Of a stretch of 64,000 nucleotides of DNA, positions 32,521 to 44,100 are shown one piece after another; the first letter of the stretch is position 1; the number at the start of each line of letters is the position of its first letter. Below the pieces are notes generated by a model. That model was not told the DNA's origin. It was given only the letters and a program-made list of their open reading frames with translations, and made no database searches. Position numbers and translations under genes: made by a program. This DNA is from Brienomyrus brachyistius (lineage: Eukaryota; Chordata; Actinopteri; Osteoglossiformes; Mormyridae): positions 31,234,118-31,298,117 of the forward strand of contig NC_064533.1 of NCBI RefSeq assembly GCF_023856365.1. Direction: 5' to 3'.

Positions 32521-32764
32521 AAAAAAACGAATAGTCCACTCTTTCACACTGTTGTCACACATGCTAGCTTGTGTCTTAGCAAATGGCAGTTGACCTTTGA
32601 TGCGTGATATATTCACCTAAAGCAGGTCCTGGCAGATAGCCACGCATGTCCTTGCAGATGTGTAGTGTTTAGGAAGTGATATGCAGAATCATAATTCGAA
32701 AAAAGGGGGGACCTGGTACTGGGTATTTTCTCATCTGTTCATTTGGAACCTCATTTTGGTTTCC

Positions 32765-33400
32765 TAACTCTAATCACCACTTAGTGTTGAGTTGGATTCA
32801 ATAGTGGGGGAAGATGCTGGATATACCTAGTAGACCCAAATGTATAGTGAGGGAGTGCTGGGAGTGTCTGCCAGAAGCCTCCGTCCAGGAGATCCTGCAC
32901 CTCCAGTAGAACGTTGAGACATTGGACATTGAGCCTGAATGGGCCATGTTCTGGGACTCCATTGCAGAAGCGGCTGTGCAAAGCTGTGGCCATAAAGTTG
33001 TCGGCGTCGGTCGAGGTGGCAATCCCCAAACCCGGTGGTGGACACCAGCGGCAAAGCAAGCTGTCAGGCTGAAGGAGGCCTTCTGAGCTTGGCTAGCTTG
33101 TGGGACTCCGGCCGATACCTGCCAGCTAAGTGGAAAGTGGCTGTGGCTGTTACTGAAGCAAAACTCAGATGTAGGAGGAATTTGTCAGCCTTGAAAAGAT
33201 GCTGGCAGAACATCAGGCGACTTAGGAGGGGGAAGCAGGGCTTCACTGAAGCGGTTTACACCAGGGATGGACCTCAATTGGGGATTTAGTCAGGCGGTGG
33301 AAGGAGCATTTTGAGTGCATCCTGAATCCCACTTATACACCTTCTTTGGAGGAAGTAGAGCTGGAAGACTCAGAGGAGGATCTATGGCCGATTTATACCC
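32765..33400 (+). mobile_element. Non-LTR retrotransposon fragment (mid ORF2 region)
   Basis: Blocks such as 'gagggagtgctgggagtgtc', 'gtggacaccagcggcaaagc', 'ggctgaaggaggccttctga' and 'ttggaggaagtagagctgga' match the order of an abundant fish LINE between endonuclease and RT. All frames carry stops. The 3' end of what is probably the same element appears at 34310-34787, with about 900 bases of unrelated DNA between. Confidence 0.6.
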
Positions 33401-34310
33401 GATGCTCACAACGCGTCCGTGTGTGCATCATGGCTGCCACTCGTTTTCTGCATTGATTCTATGCGTCATCTGTGAAAAATTAATGCTACATGTAAACAAG
33501 ATACAGTACCATCAGAAATCTTGGGGGGCAGTACGGTCATCTTTTGTCACAAGACTATGGGTTTATGTACAGTGTATATAGTTAGCATTAAAGTAGAATC
33601 ATTTTTTGCTTTTTTTTTAAGAATGAGTGGCCAGAAGATATTCAAAACTAAGCAGGAGAGAAAATGTTCCAATCACTATTATGTCCCTCTTTGTCCAACG
33701 TTTTGCGGTATTAATCACAATTCCTTTCCAAGATTAAACTATTAAAAATACACTAAAGTTTACCGTCGCTACTTTTGCATGAGCCAGTTTTCCTCCAGTC
33801 AATCCTACTCATTTTCATCCTTGCCGTTTAAATCACTCATTAGTAGATGTGTTTTTGCGAAATTTGAACTAAGTTTTGCTTTTCATTGTATAGAAATGGA
33901 TTTTTTCCAATATCATGTAGCCATAATACTAAGAATGAAATACTATCTCCTACGAGGTTTCCAAAGACATGCAACACAACATTCGACACTGGGGTAGTGA
34001 AGTAGCAGAGCGGAGAACCAATACGATGTGGAGCATGGAGGAGAACTGCAGCAGTTACGAAATGACCAACTCGCTATGGAGGCAGTAAGTGTACATTTCT
34101 CAATGCTTTATTTATAACAAAGAACAGACCAAACATCACAGCAGTGTGGCAATTACTACAAAGTACAAGGCAACCTTGTACTTTTACGTTTCAGCATTTC
34201 AGGGTCTTCACAAGAAGACGGAATAAGGGAGAGCGAGATCAAAAGGAGGACCAGTGCAGCCTCAGCAGTAATGCGGACACTGTACCACTGCTCCATTCTG
34301 TTGTGGTGAA
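33400..34310. other. Unassigned sequence between two LINE pieces
   Basis: AT-rich, no recognisable protein. A short frame with ATGs at 34025/34034 ends at a GTAAGT (34087) but has no partner exons, so I did not call a gene. It may be sequence inserted into, or a deletion scar of, the LINE. Confidence 0.45.
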
Positions 34311-34787
34311 AGAGTTAAGGTGGAACTCTGTTCTTTTGTTCAAACTTTCACCTATGATCAAGAGCTTTGGGTAGTGACCCAAAGAGTGAAAGTGTGGATA
34401 CAAGCAGCAGAAATGAGTTTCCTCCATAGGGTGTATGGGCTCAGCCTTAGAGATAGGGTGAGGAGCTCAGACATTCAGGAGGGGCTCAAAGTAGAGCTGC
34501 TGCTCCTCCGTATCAAAGAGTTGTTTGAGGTGGTTCTGACATCTATGTAGAATGCCTCCTAGACACTTCCCCAGGAAGGTGTTTCGGACATGTCCAACTG
34601 GCAGCAGAACCTGGGACAGACCCAGGACATGCTGGAAAGATTGTATCTCTCGGCTGGCATGGAAACGCTTGGTATTCCCCCAGTCAAGCTGGAGGAGATG
34701 GTTGGTGAGTTTGGGCATCATCCCTGCTTAAACTGCTGTCTTCACGACCTGACCCCAGATAAGTGGCAGAAAATGGGTGAGTGGATG
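34310..34787 (+). mobile_element. 3' end of a LINE ORF2
   Basis: The frame at 34320-34550 includes LSLRDRVRSSDIQEG, the conserved C-terminal block of a common fish non-LTR element. The next frame (34590-34832) continues with P-G-T-D-P-G-H-like and L-G-I-P-P-V-K-L-E-E blocks and ends near 'gaccccagataagtggcaga', the usual 3' end. A frameshift or stop near 34550 breaks it. Confidence 0.65.
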
Positions 34788-34799
34788 GATTTGAGGGGG

Positions 34800-34890
34800 G
34801 TAATCGATCTTCCACAAGAGTATGGGATTTGAACCAGCAACCTTCCGATCACAGGCACAGAGGCCTAATCTGCTAAGCAGCAACGCACTC
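34800..34890 (-). mobile_element. tRNA-headed SINE fragment, reverse orientation
   Basis: 'gatttgaaccagcaaccttccgatcacaggcacagaggcctaa' is the complement of a tRNA-like B box and anticodon region. The same signature occurs at 25940-26010 in an osgep intron. Confidence 0.5.
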
Positions 34891-35178
34891 CTCCCATGTC
34901 TCGGGGGAAAGTACTTACAGCCTTTTCCATACATTTAACAAACGAGATGACCCTCTTAGAAATATCCATCCGTGCACTTGGCTCATTTTAATAAAGCACA
35001 CAGTTTCAGACCATAGAAATCTTACGACGCATAATTTGATGACAAAACACATTCACTAAAATGGCACTGTTGTGAAAAACAGAGCAGTGATGATTATTCC
35101 CGACCACTAAAACAAACAAAAGCAAAGATGGCCAATCACAGCTACCACAGTGCTATGGACATCTGACCGGAAGAGTAG

Positions 35179-38100
35179 TCACTTTAGGCTGTTAAGAAAT
35201 TTGGGCTGCTCCTCTCCCCGGGGTAAAAGTAGTTCTCCTCCAATCTTCGGGCCAGACTTTTCCTGGGAGGATGTTGAAGGGGTGCATTAAAAAACCTGAA
35301 CACAGATTCTCAAAGCTACTCTTAAGAGCAAGACAAATAAATCCAGTACCTTTATCATGCCATCCCGCTCCCATTTGAAAAGGCCACAGTTGCTGGAAAA
35401 TATGAAATAAGCTTCTTTCAATATGAATTTTAAAATCAAAGGATGAGAAAATGATGAGTCAGAGGAAAAATGACCTGCAGTGCTTGTGAGGCATCCTGTC
35501 CAGGGCAATGGCCCTCTGCCCGCAGGGACACTTGAAGAAGCGTTTCAGGGCATCATGCCAACGGTACTCATGTTTGTCTTCCACACACCTGTCCAAGGGC
35601 TTGAAGTAGGTGTACTTGCACTGCCAAGGCACAGGCAGCGACACAATACGCGTTAGGATATTGACATCTTGGTTAGAAAAGGGGAACATCTTACTCCGCC
35701 CCCAAAGTCTGCAGGTCTGCGAAATATCATAGCACGTAAACTCACCGTTTTACAGGTAACAGCCCTACATTTCATCTCGCGGATGTTCCTCATCTTCTCT
35801 TCCATTTGTTCCTTCTTCACGAGGGGTTCAAAGTACTTCTCCTGGATCTGAAATTCTGCCTATAGCAGGAACAACGGGGCTCAGCACCTTCCCTAGTATC
35901 AACCAGGTTAACTCCTCAAACCATACATTACCATTTCGTTATTACATTCAAACCTCATGACTTACATTCAGCAGACTGACTAACCTATTTTGTCATACCA
36001 CAATAAACTACCACATACTACACTACACTAACTAGCCTAAAGGCAGCCCTACCAACTGAAACACTGAGATCTTTTCAAGGAACATGGCAAGCACTCAGCA
36101 ATACATCTCCCATGAGGCACCTGGGCGACGCACTGGCTCCCCACATTGCCAGACGCTTACCAGTTATTGGTATTATAGCCTTTCTGATGAATGCCAGGTG
36201 TTAAGAATGTTTACCAAATCAGTTTTACCAAATGGTTTGTGAGGATTAAGGGCGAAGACTCACATCCTGTACTGCCCCCAAGTGTCTAGATTTGGCATTG
36301 AGGATCTTCTGAAAAGCGTCAGACTGCAAGTACTCCAAGTTCTCTCGGCGCCTCTTCAGCTCAGGTTCTTCAAGCTCCGGTTCTGACCCACCTACACAGA
36401 TATTTCTGTCATCGTTGTGTTCCCGGACTCCCATGATTGGCCCAGCTGAGGACCCATGCCGCTACCTGAAGGGGACTCCCGGTTCTGCTCCACCCTGCTG
36501 GTGATGTCACTGACGTTCGGCCTTTTCCTCTTCACGGAGTTCGGGTCGTCTTTTGCCAGTGCTGCTCCTTTTTGCCGCAGCTTTTTCAGTGCTGCTAACT
36601 GAAAAGTAGACGAGTCAGCTTCAAGCCCTTTTGACGGCAAGCATGTCAGACTGCCCCCCAGGCACATGCGAGTTAACTGGACTATGACTGAATGACATTA
36701 CACCACTACCTGTAGTTCTGTGTGGAAAGCTACACTGAAGTGACTAGTAACCGTGAAATAGGTTAAACACGAGTATTCCCAGCATGCATCACACTGCCAA
36801 ATGACCCAGTACTAAGCCCTGGGCCCCTTTTATCTCAACTTTTAGCTTTAGCCAGTGAAAACCACACCCTTCCATAAATGAAAGCTGCAAAGAGGAAATT
36901 TGTAGCTAGGCGACCAAGACTGTTAGCAATGACCTCATCTTGGAATTAGCTACTTTAATGGCTAACATTCTGGAGCTGTTGACTAGATGATAGTGATGTG
37001 AAAGTCTGACTTCCCAGCTTGCAAGAATGGCAAACACACTATCACTGCAAAGGGCAATGCTTGGGAAACTGCACTATAATAGGCTTTTTTTATTATTATT
37101 TTAACTAAGATACAATAAAAAACATATCCACATACCTTTGCAGCTGATAAGTTGAGTGTTGGAGGTGTTGGTGTATGATGGTCAAAGAACAGGACGTCCT
37201 GCCCTTCACTGAAGCCACGCCCCAGCTTGGGGGTGTGGCGCGGTCCTGTGGGGGACTGCTTGACTGCTTCTGGTGAGGGCATCTTTGGGGCAGCTTTGTC
37301 ACAGTTCTGGAGGAACCTAGACAGCATAGACAGGCAGGGGAATGAGGGTCACTCATAGTTTCCACTGATTTCTGGTCAGGTACCAGTACCATAAGTACCT
37401 GGCACTACCTGATACTGTTGGAACTGATATTTTTCAGTACTTCAAGGCGGGACCCTGAAAATGTGTTTGTCAATTAGTTATGCAAATAAACTGCCTCGCA
37501 AACACAAAATACATCCGCCATGCTGAGAAAGTGTGGGTACGAACTCAGAAAACAATGAAAAATTAAGGAAAAAGAATTCAAAAGTAATAATAATGGATGC
37601 AAGAATAAACAAAAAGACCCAAGCTTCAAGTACAATGTGGTCGGATTAACAGATTCAACGAGAGATGGATGGGATGACAAGAAATAAAGAATTAGCTATA
37701 ATATACTACGGCTGCACGATTTGACAATTTCAAATATCACAATAAAAAAAATCCTACTGGCGCGGTCCTTGCAACGTCAGAATTTCCAGTTATAGAACAT
37801 GCAATGCTGGTATTAATATCGCACATTGCCCAGGCCTATACACTATAGCCATTTTTCAAATTCAGGACAAAATTCCCTGCCTTGCATTGTGATGATGTCA
37901 TTCACCGCCGGAATCAGTTTTACATGAGTGAAAAACCAACCCAACAAGACTGGACTTCTGGCATATTTTTCGAAGCACCAAACTCACAGTGGCTGGTGCA
38001 GTGGAAAGGCACCCAATACAGACTGACGCACCTCTGCTGAATTTCCTCAGACTTCCTGCGTCTGGCCTCCATGAGCTGCTGCTTCTGTTGCTTGAGGAGC

Positions 38101-41100
38101 TGGCCAGCCGAGATAGACTGGATCCCAGGGCTCGCTGCGTTGGCCGATCCTAACAAACACCAAGGTTCCCGCTACATAATCAGCCATACCGCCTGTGTTG
38201 GGAAGGATTCTCTACCGTCTTATTAAAGCAAAGAGCAAATGCCACCAGGTATCACATCTCAGGAAATGTATTCTATGCCAAAGAAGGTAGTTTGAGTATC
38301 AAGTATCAGTTTCATCTGTCACATCCATCCATCCATTTTCCAAACCGCTTATCCTACTGGGTCCTGGGGGCATCTGTCACATACACAGTTATATTCAGTA
38401 CAATGTGTAGTGAAATGCAAAAGACAATCATAAATAATCAAAGTGTGTAAGGATAAAGTCAGGATATTGCCATACATTCCCCAAACTGAAGCACCAACTA
38501 ATACTGTACCCACTACCAAATAAAGTACTATAGTACGATGCTATGTATTATGCTGATGGGGCAGGGATGGGGTGGGTACCCCTTGAAGACCCTGTATATT
38601 CTTCACTACTGCTACGACAGAGCAGGTGCGCTTGGGTAATGGTAAAGAAGCTAAGGGCTTCCTGCTTGGCTATTAGTCTGCTGCAGGGTAGCGATTAAGA
38701 GGCTAAGGGCTTCCTGCTTGGCTATTAGTCTGCTGCAGGGTAGCGATTAAGAGGCTAAGGGCTTCCTGCTTGGCTATTAGTCTGCTGCAGGGTAGCGAGT
38801 AAGAGGCTAAGGGCTTCCTGCTTGGCTATTAGTCTGCTGCAGGGTAGCGAGTAAGAGGCTAAGGGTTTCCTGCTTGGCTATTAGCCTGCTGCAGGGTAGC
38901 GAGTAAGAGGCTAAGGGCTTCCTGCTTGGCTATTAGTCTGCTGCAGGGTAGCGAGTAAGAGGCTAAGGGCTTCCTGCTTGGCTATTAGTCTGCTGCAGGG
39001 TAGCGAGTAAGAGGCTAAGGGCTTCCTGCTTGGCTATTAGTCTGCTGCAGGGTAGCGAGTAAGAGGCTAAGGGCTTCCTGCTTGGCTATTAGTCTGCTGC
39101 AGGGTAGCGAGTAAGAAGCTAAGGGCTTCCTGCTTGGCTATTAGTCTGCTGCAGGGTAGCGAGTAAGAGGCTAAGGGCTTCCTGCTTGGCTATTAGTCTG
39201 CTGCAGTGTAGCGAGTAAGAGGCTAAGGGCTTCCTGCTTGGCTATTAGTCTGCTGCAGTGTAGCGAGTAAGAGGCTAAGCGCTTCCTACCTGACGTATTA
39301 TGCCGCAGGTGTTTCTTCAGGTTGAGGGCTCCTGGCGTCGGCATTGATAGCAGGCTTTTGAAGTCATCGGAGCAGCCAGTGACGTCGCTGGAAGTCATGG
39401 CTACAGAATAAAAATAATGTAAGTTCTCAGAGAGGGAGTACCTCAGAAACTGGCAACTGGAACCGACAAGACTCAGTTACAAAGACAGCCGTAATTCAGT
39501 ATGTGATCTCACATAAATATCAGCATAAGAGGGTCTAATCCAGTGGCTGCCAACAAGTCGATTGTGATTGACCAATCGATCTTTCAGACATTCCTAGTCA
39601 ATAGCCTATCTTCTTTTTCTTGGACTGTATTCGACACTGAAAAACAATGCAGCCATCCCACCTCTCCTGGAAGTTCCGGGGGTCTCCCGCAAATGAACAG
39701 CAGCTCGCTGATACCCGTCGAAAAGGAACAATGTCCTGAAAATCTGCCGTTCCACTACAGAACTGCAGTAAAATTAGGCAGCAAGAAATACCTGCCACCT
39801 TCTAGCCCCGTTTTGCAAAATTTACTGCAAGGACCCCAACACCCCCCCTAGACAGTATCTAATTTGTAATACCGTCATACCAACGTCAGACATTATACTA
39901 TGGTATATGTTTTTTGACAGTATTTTAAAAGCAACGCTATTCCAGGATTTCCTGATAAAATCTGCTGTAATAGCATCCACGCCTAGCCAGCACACCTCCT
40001 GTCCCTTTCCCCGCGGTCGTCCCTCATCTGCATCTCCGAAATAAATATACGACATCTGAAAATAGCTGGATGTGGGAAGCCCCCATAACACTTATTAGAA
40101 ATCAGACATGTTTAATTTTATTTGTATGTTGCACATATGCATGTATTTCACTTCAGTGGACCTGAAAGGAAAATTAAATTTTACGATCCAGTCAGCAACA
40201 TTTACCGTTCCAACTGACCCCAGTCCCAAGACAGCTCCCCAGATTTCTTGGTACAAGTAGCTCTCACTGTAAAAACGGTCTAATCTCACCGAGACTCCTT
40301 GCTTGACTGATGATCTGGTCCGAACCTCTTACAAACAGATTGCTCAGGCTTGTCTGCTTGAGTCTCTTCTGTTGCGGTCCTGACCTAGGGAAACAATTCC
40401 ATCAGAATCGAAAATGACTGATAAGCTATGAATGATCACTGGAAAAATAATCACTGTGATCCCTAAATACTTGCTCCCTTCATATTTGCCTGCGCGTAAT
40501 GTCCTCTGACAAAGCTAAATATGGCAATGTTGCGTTTGGCATACTTATACATGGGCCTTTTAATACCTATTGCATGTGGGTGCACACATGTTACTGTCTA
40601 ATTTTTCGATATGAACAATAACATCTTCATATGTGCAAAGTCATTCATTTACAACAATTAATATGTTAATTCACTGGAGATGAATGCTGAATGTTATATA
40701 TGTCAGATACAGTACAATTTTTTCTGTATTTATTAACATGCTAATTTTCTGTATTTATTAACTGTTAGTTAAAACTAACTGTACCCTAAATGCAACTTAG
40801 AAGTACATTTCTATCTGAACTTTAGACTTTTCATATTTCCTCTAAAATGTTTGTATGACAGCTCTGGACCATTTGTAAAACTGGGAACTCTTTTGGGATA
40901 AGTTTTTCTTTCTAGATTCCAAGATCTTCATATGAATGTTCGTTCCTCAACCTTTTTTCTTTCACGCAACGCCATTATCGTTAAGCTTTGGAAATCTGGG
41001 CAAGGTGTGGGAACTCAGCACTGGACCACAGAAACGTGGATAAATAGCTTAAGTCACAGAGCTCCAGCATCCACCCACATACGAATGAGCATTTTTAAAA

Positions 41101-44100
41101 CAAATATCCTTTTCAAGGGCACGCAGAGCTTCTTGGAAGAGAGGAAACAGTGATAGGGGGCAGGGTTAATGAGCAGGGGGTGGGGTTACTGGATAATGGG
41201 TAGGGTTACTGAACAGGGGATGGGCTTAATGAGCAGGAGGTGGGATTACTAGGTACTGGGTAGGGTTATTAAGAAGGGGGTGGGCTTAGTGAGCAGGGGG
41301 TGGGATTACTATAAAATGGGTATGGTTACTGAACAGGGGGTGGGCTCAATGAGCAGGAGGTGGGATTACTGGGTAATGGGTGGGGTTACTAAGAAGGGGG
41401 TGGGCTTAGTGAGCAGGGGGTGGGATTACTGGATAATAGGTAGGGCTACTGAACAGGGGGTGGGCTCAATGAGCAGGAGGTGGGATTACTGGGTAATGGG
41501 TGGGGTTACTAAGAAGGGGGTGGGATTACTGGATAATGGGTAGGGTTACTGAACAGGGGGTGGGCTTATTGGATAATAGGTAGGGTTACTGAACAGGGGG
41601 TGGGCTCAATGAGCAGGAGGTGGGATTACTGGGTACTGGGTAGGGTTATTAAGAAGGGGGTGGGCTAAGTGAGCAGGGGGTGGGATTACTATAAAATGGG
41701 TATGGTTACTGAACAGGGGGTGGGCTCAATGAGCAGGAGGTGGGATTACTGGGTAATGGGTGGGGTTACTAAGAAGGGGTGGGATTACTGGATAATGGGT
41801 GGGATTACTGAACAGGGGGTGGGCTCAATGAGCAGGAGGTGGGATTACTGGATAATGGGTAGGGTTACTGAACAGGGGGTGGGCACAATTAGCAGGAGGT
41901 GGGATTACTGGGTAATGGGTGGGGTTACTAAGAAAGGGGGTGGGTTTAGTGAGCAGGGGGTGGGATTACTGGATAATACGTAGGGTTACTGAACAGGGGG
42001 TGGGCTCAATGAGCAGGAGGTGGGAATACTGGGTAATGGGTGGGGTTACTAAGAAGGGGGTGGGATTACTGGATAATGGGTAGGGTTACTGAACAGGGGG
42101 TGGGCTCAATGAGCAGGAGGTGGGATTACTGGGTAATGGCTGGGGTTGTTGTGCAGGAGACAGAAATACTGAACAGGAGCCAGGATAATTGGGCAGGCGG
42201 TGGAGTTATCGGGGGGGGGGGATACTCACACAGAGGTGGCACACGCCATTGATGACACCCCCCCGTAATGGAACCCACTTTGACACAGACGCTCTTTCAA
42301 TCCAACAGCGCCCTTTCCCCGAGCCTTCCCGGGAACCTTGCCAGAAAAACTGGACTGCAGCTCCGCCCTCTTGGAGCTCATGCTTTTGTACTGGGCCTTC
42401 ACATGGTACTGGCAGAACTGGCACTCGTGCTATAGTGGGTGAAGGTCACGATAACATGGCATTATTGACTGAGAGTGAAGCGCTTTGCAATTAAAGATGA
42501 ACAAAGTGAGAAGAGTCACAAGCATCTGACAGTTTCAAAATGACCGTTTGGAAGCACAGAACCCAGACATTCTAGTACTGGAGGGAACAGTCAGATACAT
42601 TTAAACAAGCTGATATCTGGCAGGGAAAACATATTCATTTATATAAGGATTTTCCACCTATATTCTAGCACAGTGGTCTCCAACTCCAGTCCTGAAGAAC
42701 TTCTACCCCATCTGTTTTCTGTCCAGTACTTTGTCTATCCTACCTGGCTTCTGATGAGCCGCACCTGTTCGCTGGAACATACTGGGAACAGGTGTGGCTC
42801 ATCAGAAGCCAGGTAGAACAGAAAACCTACTGGACAGCGGCTCTGTTTTTAAACCCAGAATGGGAACATGAGATTATTCATACCAGTGGTGGACAGGCAA
42901 TGAGACGAAGAGCACAGCACCCACCAGGTTGACTAGCTGTTTGCAGGGGTCCCCATTCTTCTTGGTAGCCTTGCAAGTGCCAAAGTCTAGGGCTTCACCC
43001 ATGACCAGAATCTTCTGCGGGTGCTCCACAGACAAGCACAGCTGCAGCCACACAGGGAGACAATAATCATAAGTACAGGATGAAACAATGACCACCTGTC
43101 ATATATAAACCCCTCCAGCCTCTACCATTACTCATCATCCTTCAACTATTCCTATAGTTTGGAAACATTTCCTAGCAATTCCCTTTTATGAATAACAATC
43201 CCTTTAAAATGAACTGCATCCATAAAGATTTCAAAATTACTACAAAATTACCAGGTGCATTTTAATTAACAAAAATACTAATTGCGTTTTTTCCACTGCC
43301 ACCGAGAACCGAGCTGTTTCCGAACTGTTTCCATTGTAAAGCATGCAAGCCATACCGGAACCGTAACTGGGCTGACATAGCCCTGCTTACTAGCAGCATG
43401 ATCAAACCGAGCTGAATGTGTCAGCACCATCTGATTGGTCGGAATGCAAGGCGACGCCGGTGTTCTGCTAATGGATTATCTGAAGGAAAATGTGTACATT
43501 CTATACATTATTCGTTATTAATGGTATCGCATATCGCATGGATTCTTGATAACTTGGAACCTGAAAATTTCAATCCACCTACTTGACTGACTACAGCTGT
43601 TCTGCACTACAGAACAGCTGTAATCCAAATTGACACAAGCCGGTGTTAATTCCTAGTGGTTGATACTTGCACTTAACACTGATTCTCACAGACGTGCTTA
43701 CGAGAAATTAGCACACAGCAATAAATAAATAGATAATAAGTGCACATAGGAAATCCGGATGTACACAGTGTGAATTGTAAATAAGCGTCTCTTCAGTTTT
43801 ACATCAGTTGCTCTCCAACGCCTTTACTGCATCAGCTCTTCTACAGTGGAAAAACGAGGCTAGCTGGAACCATGCTGTAACTAGTCTCTTTGCTGTATTG
43901 CTCGGGTCCTGCATGCCAGTGGAAAAGCGACATAAGTTGCACCCTGAAATTAACATCCATCCATCAATTACTTTTTAAGATAAGATAATCCTATATCAGT
44001 CCCACAACTGGGAAATTTGCATCTTTACGGCAGAAAGCGGACAATACAGGAATAGAGCAGCAAAAATTAAAAACATTAGGATAAAAACTATATGCACAGA

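Noticed and set aside
34025..34090. Possible first coding exon on the plus strand (two ATGs, then GTAAGT)
   Set aside because: Only about 20 codons, with no homology and no following plus-strand exons before mcm10.
41280..42252. Plus-strand frames of 70-104 codons with W-D-Y repeats
   Set aside because: Produced by the 20/120-bp array antisense to mcm10; no start or splice context.
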